Part shown: in pieces, positions 59,949 to 64,000 of the stretch
Layout of the letters: each line of letters begins with the position of its first letter
Position numbering within the stretch: the first letter of the stretch is position 1
Assembly (NCBI GenBank): GCA_000697475.1
Contig: JNEU01001151.1
Span: 1 to 64,000, forward strand
Length of the DNA: 64,000 nt
Origin: Lichtheimia corymbifera B2541
Taxonomy: Eukaryota > Mucoromycota > Mucoromycetes > Mucorales > Lichtheimiaceae
Direction of reading: 5' to 3'
Notes under the pieces: model-generated
Seen by the model: the letters and a program-made list of their open reading frames with translations, nothing else
Told to the model about the DNA's origin: nothing
The model's database searches: none
Position numbers and translations under genes: made by a program

Positions 59949-60250
59949 ACACGCGGATTGTCGGCATATATTGGCTGAATCTCCTTACAATGCACGTGCA
60001 TAGAACAACCACACACACACCTTATGTCATTCAATATCACTCATATCCCAAACATACATACCGTTCCATACGTAATGTAATGATGATGACAACAATAAAT
60101 TGATGTTGTGCTTGCTGGCTTATATTTCTATCCACGTATATCGGTTATGTTATTCTATTAGCTGGAAGCTTCACATGATGCTATAGCGTCACAATCGATA
60201 GATATAATATACATGCTGACAACTAAAATGTGTTCTTTTCGATAAAACAT
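59949..60250. other. Short intergenic region
   Basis: AT-rich spacer; nothing coding seen. Confidence 0.4.
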
Positions 60251-61183
60251 TCACGAAAGGTTCCTCAACTTGCAGAAAACGTCATCCAGTACATGAATAT
60301 CAAAGCAGCTATATACTTCGCCCATATTTTTAACAGTCAGTGGATAACATTGACGTATACTTCTTCTATCGCTATTGTACATTGATACGACCTTCCTGTC
60401 GTGGTCATCTTTGATTTTGACACGCTCGGTATCGGATAATAACTTTAGAAGCTCAGTTACAAAGAGTTGCCAAACTTCGTTTGGATCGGTTTTCCTCGAA
60501 ATGTCGATTTGAAATATGCCAAGCACACCGTATACATAGTCAACTGGATCCATGCATTGCCTTGGAGACTGTGCGAACGACATGAGCAACATTTTAAAGC
60601 TGAATAGAGTAGTGGAAAAGGCATTATAATGGCTATGACAGTGATCCCGAGACCAGCTGATTTCTTGACTAATGGACCCAGTAAATGTCATTTGTTTTAT
60701 ACCGTCTATAGGAGTCGTGCTGATTGGTGTTTGAAATAATTTACGTACTGTTACTTTGAAAAGCCTACCATCTTCGTCTGATAATGTGTCATAAATCGCC
60801 AATTCGGCAAACATGCCTTCGAAGATAAGTTCGTGAAGATCATTGATACTCAGCAAGTCACTGTCAGATAATTCAGTGAGCGTTTCAGCGATAGACAAGA
60901 CTTCAAGAGGTAAAACTGCCTCCTGCCATGTCCAAACACGTTTCCACCAGCTACATTGAAGGAACGTGTTTACAATCGCTTGGTGTGCCTCCTTGTAAAA
61001 ATATTTTGTCCATCTCGAAAGACGAGTATCTAGGGATCCACGCAGCATCCCGCGCGCCATGGATTTGATTCGGGATATCAATTCAGACTTGCAGTCGACC
61101 ATGGCATAGCATAGATAGCAGCAGGCATAAATATCGCCCATAATGCCCAAAGATGTATCGCTGCGTGCACAAAGCACATCGAT
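60251..61183 (-). CDS. HET-like protein, C-terminal part (5' incomplete)
   Basis: An open frame of about 310 codons begins right after an intron acceptor-like TAG at 61184-61186 and reads IDVLCARSD, then WWKRVWTWQEAVLP and CMDPVDYVYGVLGIFQIDI. These correspond to the WIDxxCI(D/N)Q, RxWTxQE and DxxYxxLGL landmarks of the fungal heterokaryon-incompatibility (HET) domain, a regulator of self/non-self responses and cell death in other fungi. The N-terminal third of the domain should lie above 61186, but I could not find a matching exon in 61187-61500. The gene is therefore either truncated or has a distant first exon. The GTG at 61175-61177 is not a real start. In Mucorales the role of such proteins is unknown. 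Confidence 0.5.
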   Translation of the reverse strand: MDVLCARSDTSLGIMGDIYACCYLCYAMVDCKSELISRIKSMARGMLRGSLDTRLSRWTKYFYKEAHQAIVNTFLQCSWWKRVWTWQEAVLPLEVLSIAETLTELSDSDLLSINDLHELIFEGMFAELAIYDTLSDEDGRLFKVTVRKLFQTPISTTPIDGIKQMTFTGSISQEISWSRDHCHSHYNAFSTTLFSFKMLLMSFAQSPRQCMDPVDYVYGVLGIFQIDISRKTDPNEVWQLFVTELLKLLSDTERVKIKDDHDRKVVSMYNSDRRSIRQCYPLTVKNMGEVYSCFDIHVLDDVFCKLRNLS

Positions 61184-62077
61184 CTACCAATAGCTGTCAG
61201 GACAAATAGCAATACTCAGGAAAAAGCCGGGGCCTCCCACACTGAGCGTGAAGTACACTCTCTTGAAAAATGTGTATACCCCATCATCTTACATCATAGC
61301 ATTCAAATCCAACCCTCTACTACCACCAAAACAACATGCAATCCAAGATTATCATAATTCTTTCACTCTTGATCTATTGAGGGTGTCATTTTGTGACGAT
61401 GATGACATATGTCAAATCCCTGTCTTCTCGCTACTAGTAAGAATGACCCAAATCCCAGCCTTCATTGTCGACTACACCTTGCTCTAAATTAGTCTCATAA
61501 TGCCATCAAGCAAATAGTCAAGCAATGATAATTAACCCTCCCCCAAAAAAACAACGACATGGCAAACGTATGTGATGTCGCAATTTCATTGTTGTATTTC
61601 AATTTACATATGTTGATATGCAATTCCTCCACTAGCTAGCATTGCTCCTCATTTCCCTCGGGTTGTGGTCCATGGTTTTCGCCAGTTGATATATATATAT
61701 CACCGTAAAAGTAATCGTATTGATCCAGGATAGCGCCAATCAAGAGAGCTGTCAGACACCACATGCAATGCAATTGGTAAAATCCTTCTCAACCAATCTT
61801 ATAGCGGCTCCAGCTCATGACGTGGATGAGAATTGAACTTGATAAGAATACGAGGTGGTTGCTGCCTTTGATGAATCATTGCTCGTGGTCTCTTAAATTT
61901 CATTATCCAATCAGGTAATCATCGTTGCTGTCGTGGATGCAGTTTCCAATCCTTATCACGTGGTTGGCGATGCTCATGATCGATGTCCTTGACTTGGCCC
62001 AGTATTCGTTAATAACCAATTGCTGTCATTGCGTTTCGATAAACATATCCAAATCGTCATATAGGATCTCCATGCAT
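61184..62077. other. No intact gene; possible 3' part of the decayed HET-like locus
   Basis: On the minus strand around 61990-61816 a frame reads RPRAMIHQRQQPPRILIKF and stops at HELEPL-stop. It looks coding but has no clear exon partner. The rest shows no supported feature. Confidence 0.3.
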
Positions 62078-62701
62078 TCATTTGCTTGAAGCTATCGACT
62101 CTGGCATTGTCCTAATTTCAATCGTGTATAATGATATTCCCTGCGCAATATTGGCATGATATCGTTGGACGGGGTTGAAATGTCGATAAGGTTGTCGCAA
62201 TCCTTCTTCTTTGCCATTGGATATGATGTCGTATACGCTGTGTTCAATGCCAGAGCCTCCTCGTGTATTCCAGTGTCGACGGCTAAAGTACATAGTGTCA
62301 CCACAACGGATCTCATCGTCTCTTGTAGCTTCACTACATGATGTGCATGTCAATCAGCATCCTCTTCTTTCATATTATATATCACTCCCATCCACTTGTT
62401 ACCTGGATATCCAAAACCAAGGGTGGAAAAAAGTCGCAACATCCAAACCAGAAAATCATGATTCAAGACTTTGTACTGCATCGTAAAATACGTTGAGATG
62501 ATTGCCGTTGCTGTATCCCATCATCGTTTTACCTTGATAAATGGTGTATTCGAGTATATATGCCTTGGCAGTAGAGGAGCAGCTGGTGTCGTACAGTAAA
62601 TACCTCCAAACTGCATTGGGATCGGACATTCTTGGGATTTTGATCTGCAACACTTCGAGCACACCATAAACATAATCACATGGATCATTTAAAAAACATA
62701 C
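62078..62701 (-). pseudogene. Second HET-like copy, 3' fragment
   Basis: From 62700 downward the minus strand reads DPCDYVYGVLEVLQIKI, then DPNAVWRYLLYDT, colinear with the DPVDYVYGVLGIFQIDI and DPNEVWQLFVTEL segment of the HET-like frame at 60251-61183. The frame stops at 62456, and a second open stretch (62353-62078) may be a later exon. The upstream side is cut exactly where the dispersed tandem repeat begins (62702). This looks like a paralogue broken by that insertion. Confidence 0.6.
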
Positions 62702-62945
62702 ACTTCATAATGAAAATTCGGAAAGGGAGGGTATAATGTGGGGTTTACTATAACGCATGAAAATTGGGAAAGCGCCGGAAAAAAGAAAAAGCCAAACACT
62801 ATACATTACCTTGGGATTCCCCATTTCGAACCTGAAACTTGGTCAGAAGATACTCTTGGATATACTGATCAACTCCATTCATTTAAAAACCACATGCTTC
62901 ATTATAATAATCTTGATCGCGGGCGGGGACAGAGGTTGACCACCC
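62702..62945 (-). repeat. Degenerate tandem repeat, copy 3, inverted
   Basis: The reverse complement reads GGTTTTTAAATGAATGG, AGTTGATCAG, CCAAGTTTCAGGTTCGA, GGGAATCCCAAGGTAATG and CCCCACATTATACCCTCCC, matching the units at 1400-1560 and 36960-37140. About one and a half units are present. It lies inside a HET-like relic. Confidence 0.85.
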
Positions 62946-63353
62946 CATCCGAGATCACAGTTCATGGGCAGCTTTGACACCAGGGTTGCCATACAGACAC
63001 ACAAGTGCATCATCCGAATCGACCAATTATTGTTGCTACTTTGAGCTTGTCATTATCAGAGAGCCATTGTACTTTAACACAGGCACTAAAGGCACTCCCA
63101 ATACAAGTAAAAAGAAGCTTGTCGACCTAGCATGTAAGGAAAAATTATCTATAATAGTATCAGGCACCTGCCCTCGGATATGATTCCTGCATCGAGGTAT
63201 CCGACCTTCCTCATGTTGCCATCTGTGCGTATGTTTGAGGCCGACGATACCTTTGTATTTGGCGAGCCTTTCTATACTACTTTGCACCGTGATATCGATG
63301 CCTCGAAATTGTTGGGATAGGAACAAAGACTCCTCGACCAAGCGGTGTCTCAA
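62946..63353 (-). pseudogene. Second HET-like copy, 5' fragment (frameshifted)
   Basis: The minus-strand ORF 63353-63036 reads through LGVPLVPVLKYNGSL and stops. A neighbouring frame continues WLSDNDKLKVATIIGRF, which resembles LTELSDSDLLSINDLHELI of the copy at 60251-61183. A frameshift therefore separates the two parts. The more N-terminal sequence (RHRLVEESLFLSQQFRG) has no recognised match. The assignment rests on weak, position-consistent similarity. Confidence 0.35.
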
Positions 63354-64000
63354 CTACCATGACAATGAGTAAGGAAGAAGTGACGCTTGTTGGCGTGGGG
63401 CCATTCTTAAAAGGAGAATAAAAGGATGCTCTTTTTTTGGTAAACAACAGCAATGCATGTGCAATGGGTGCTCCTCTTTCCCACGTTATCCCGCAGTGAA
63501 TCTAACAAATATATCGAATTCGTCTCATTCAGTCAAGTGAGGACGACTCTAATATGGCCATCATCTTGTTGCCCAGATCGCAACACAGGCATCATGTTAA
63601 TGAAAGGTGAAAATGATACGGGTTGCATAACATCTAGACTCATGACTAGCGTGTACATACAACGTAATGGCTTCATCACGATGGGTATATGAATAATTGT
63701 TTAATATGCAGAGAACTGGCAAATAAAAGTGTGTATTAGAGGAACTACAACAAAGTCATCCGCAACTTTAGACAACCAACCTATATGCATTTCATGATCG
63801 TGTGTCTGATACGAACACCCATTAGATTGATAAATGGCACATGTTTACAAGTGCAATGTGAGCTTGTCAGCCATTAGGCGCGAGTGCATCGCGCCTGTGT
63901 GTGTCCAATGGTAGGAGTTCGTGTCAACCTACTATTTGATTTTGCTCTCTTTTTCTTTTTCGTGTCAAAACCCACTACGACTATATATCTTCTCTGATCA
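63354..64000. other. Right window edge, no gene; small hairpin
   Basis: No supported ORF. 63877-63895 is a perfect 7-bp stem (GGCGCGA / TCGCGCC) with a 5-base loop. 63945-63990 is T/C-rich with TATATAT and may be the promoter or leader of a gene beyond the window. Confidence 0.35.

Overview
The window is nuclear DNA of a filamentous fungus, most likely a Mucoromycota species of the order Mucorales. I infer this from the intron style (many GT-AG introns of roughly 50-100 bp, most genes split into 4-24 exons), from the gene set (COQ2, a HAK potassium transporter, TUP1, MED4, NUDT21, a diaphanous-type formin, Mnn9/Anp1-type glycosyltransferase), and from expanded families I know mainly from Mucorales (TPR/F-box/LRR proteins, PD-(D/E)XK-type repeat ORFs, CxC zinc-knuckle ORFs, HET-like proteins). 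The species cannot be named from the sequence alone. Exon models were built by reading splice sites by eye; every multi-exon model given as complete sums to a whole number of codons without an internal stop.

Layout: 1-5.2 kb is a gene-free repeat block, first an array of fold-back (hairpin) units, then a degenerate tandem repeat that returns at 36.2-37.7 kb and, inverted, at 62.7 kb. 5.7-11.1 kb holds a 1684-residue Sel1-repeat protein, followed by COQ2 (11.5-12.9 kb) and, on the minus strand, a ricin-B-type beta-trefoil protein (13.0-14.4 kb). After about 2 kb without a confident gene comes a 24-exon formin (16.5-22.1 kb), then NUDT21 and TUP1 on the minus strand. 26.6-27.9 kb carries a broken zinc-knuckle ORF of mobile-element type. 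28.6-35.9 kb holds MED4, the HAK transporter, a second trefoil protein and a GPI-anchored glycine-rich surface protein.

After the second repeat block (36.2-37.7 kb) and about 2.4 kb without genes come an F-box/WD40 protein, a proline-rich C2 protein, ribosomal protein L9 and a ZZZ3-like ZZ/Myb protein. 47.7-49.1 kb is a striking satellite of 120-bp higher-order units, directly followed by a PD-(D/E)XK-like ORF. Then come a GNAT acetyltransferase, a Mnn9-family protein with an altered DXD motif, a small heat-shock protein with a perfect heat-shock element, an M13 (neprilysin-like) zinc peptidase and a TPR/F-box/LRR protein. 60.2-63.4 kb is a decayed HET-like locus broken by the third copy of the dispersed repeat.

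Most genes are housekeeping or regulatory and show no operon-like logic. The unusual material is in the repeats: hairpin arrays, a two-part dispersed element, and a homogenised satellite beside a nuclease-like ORF.
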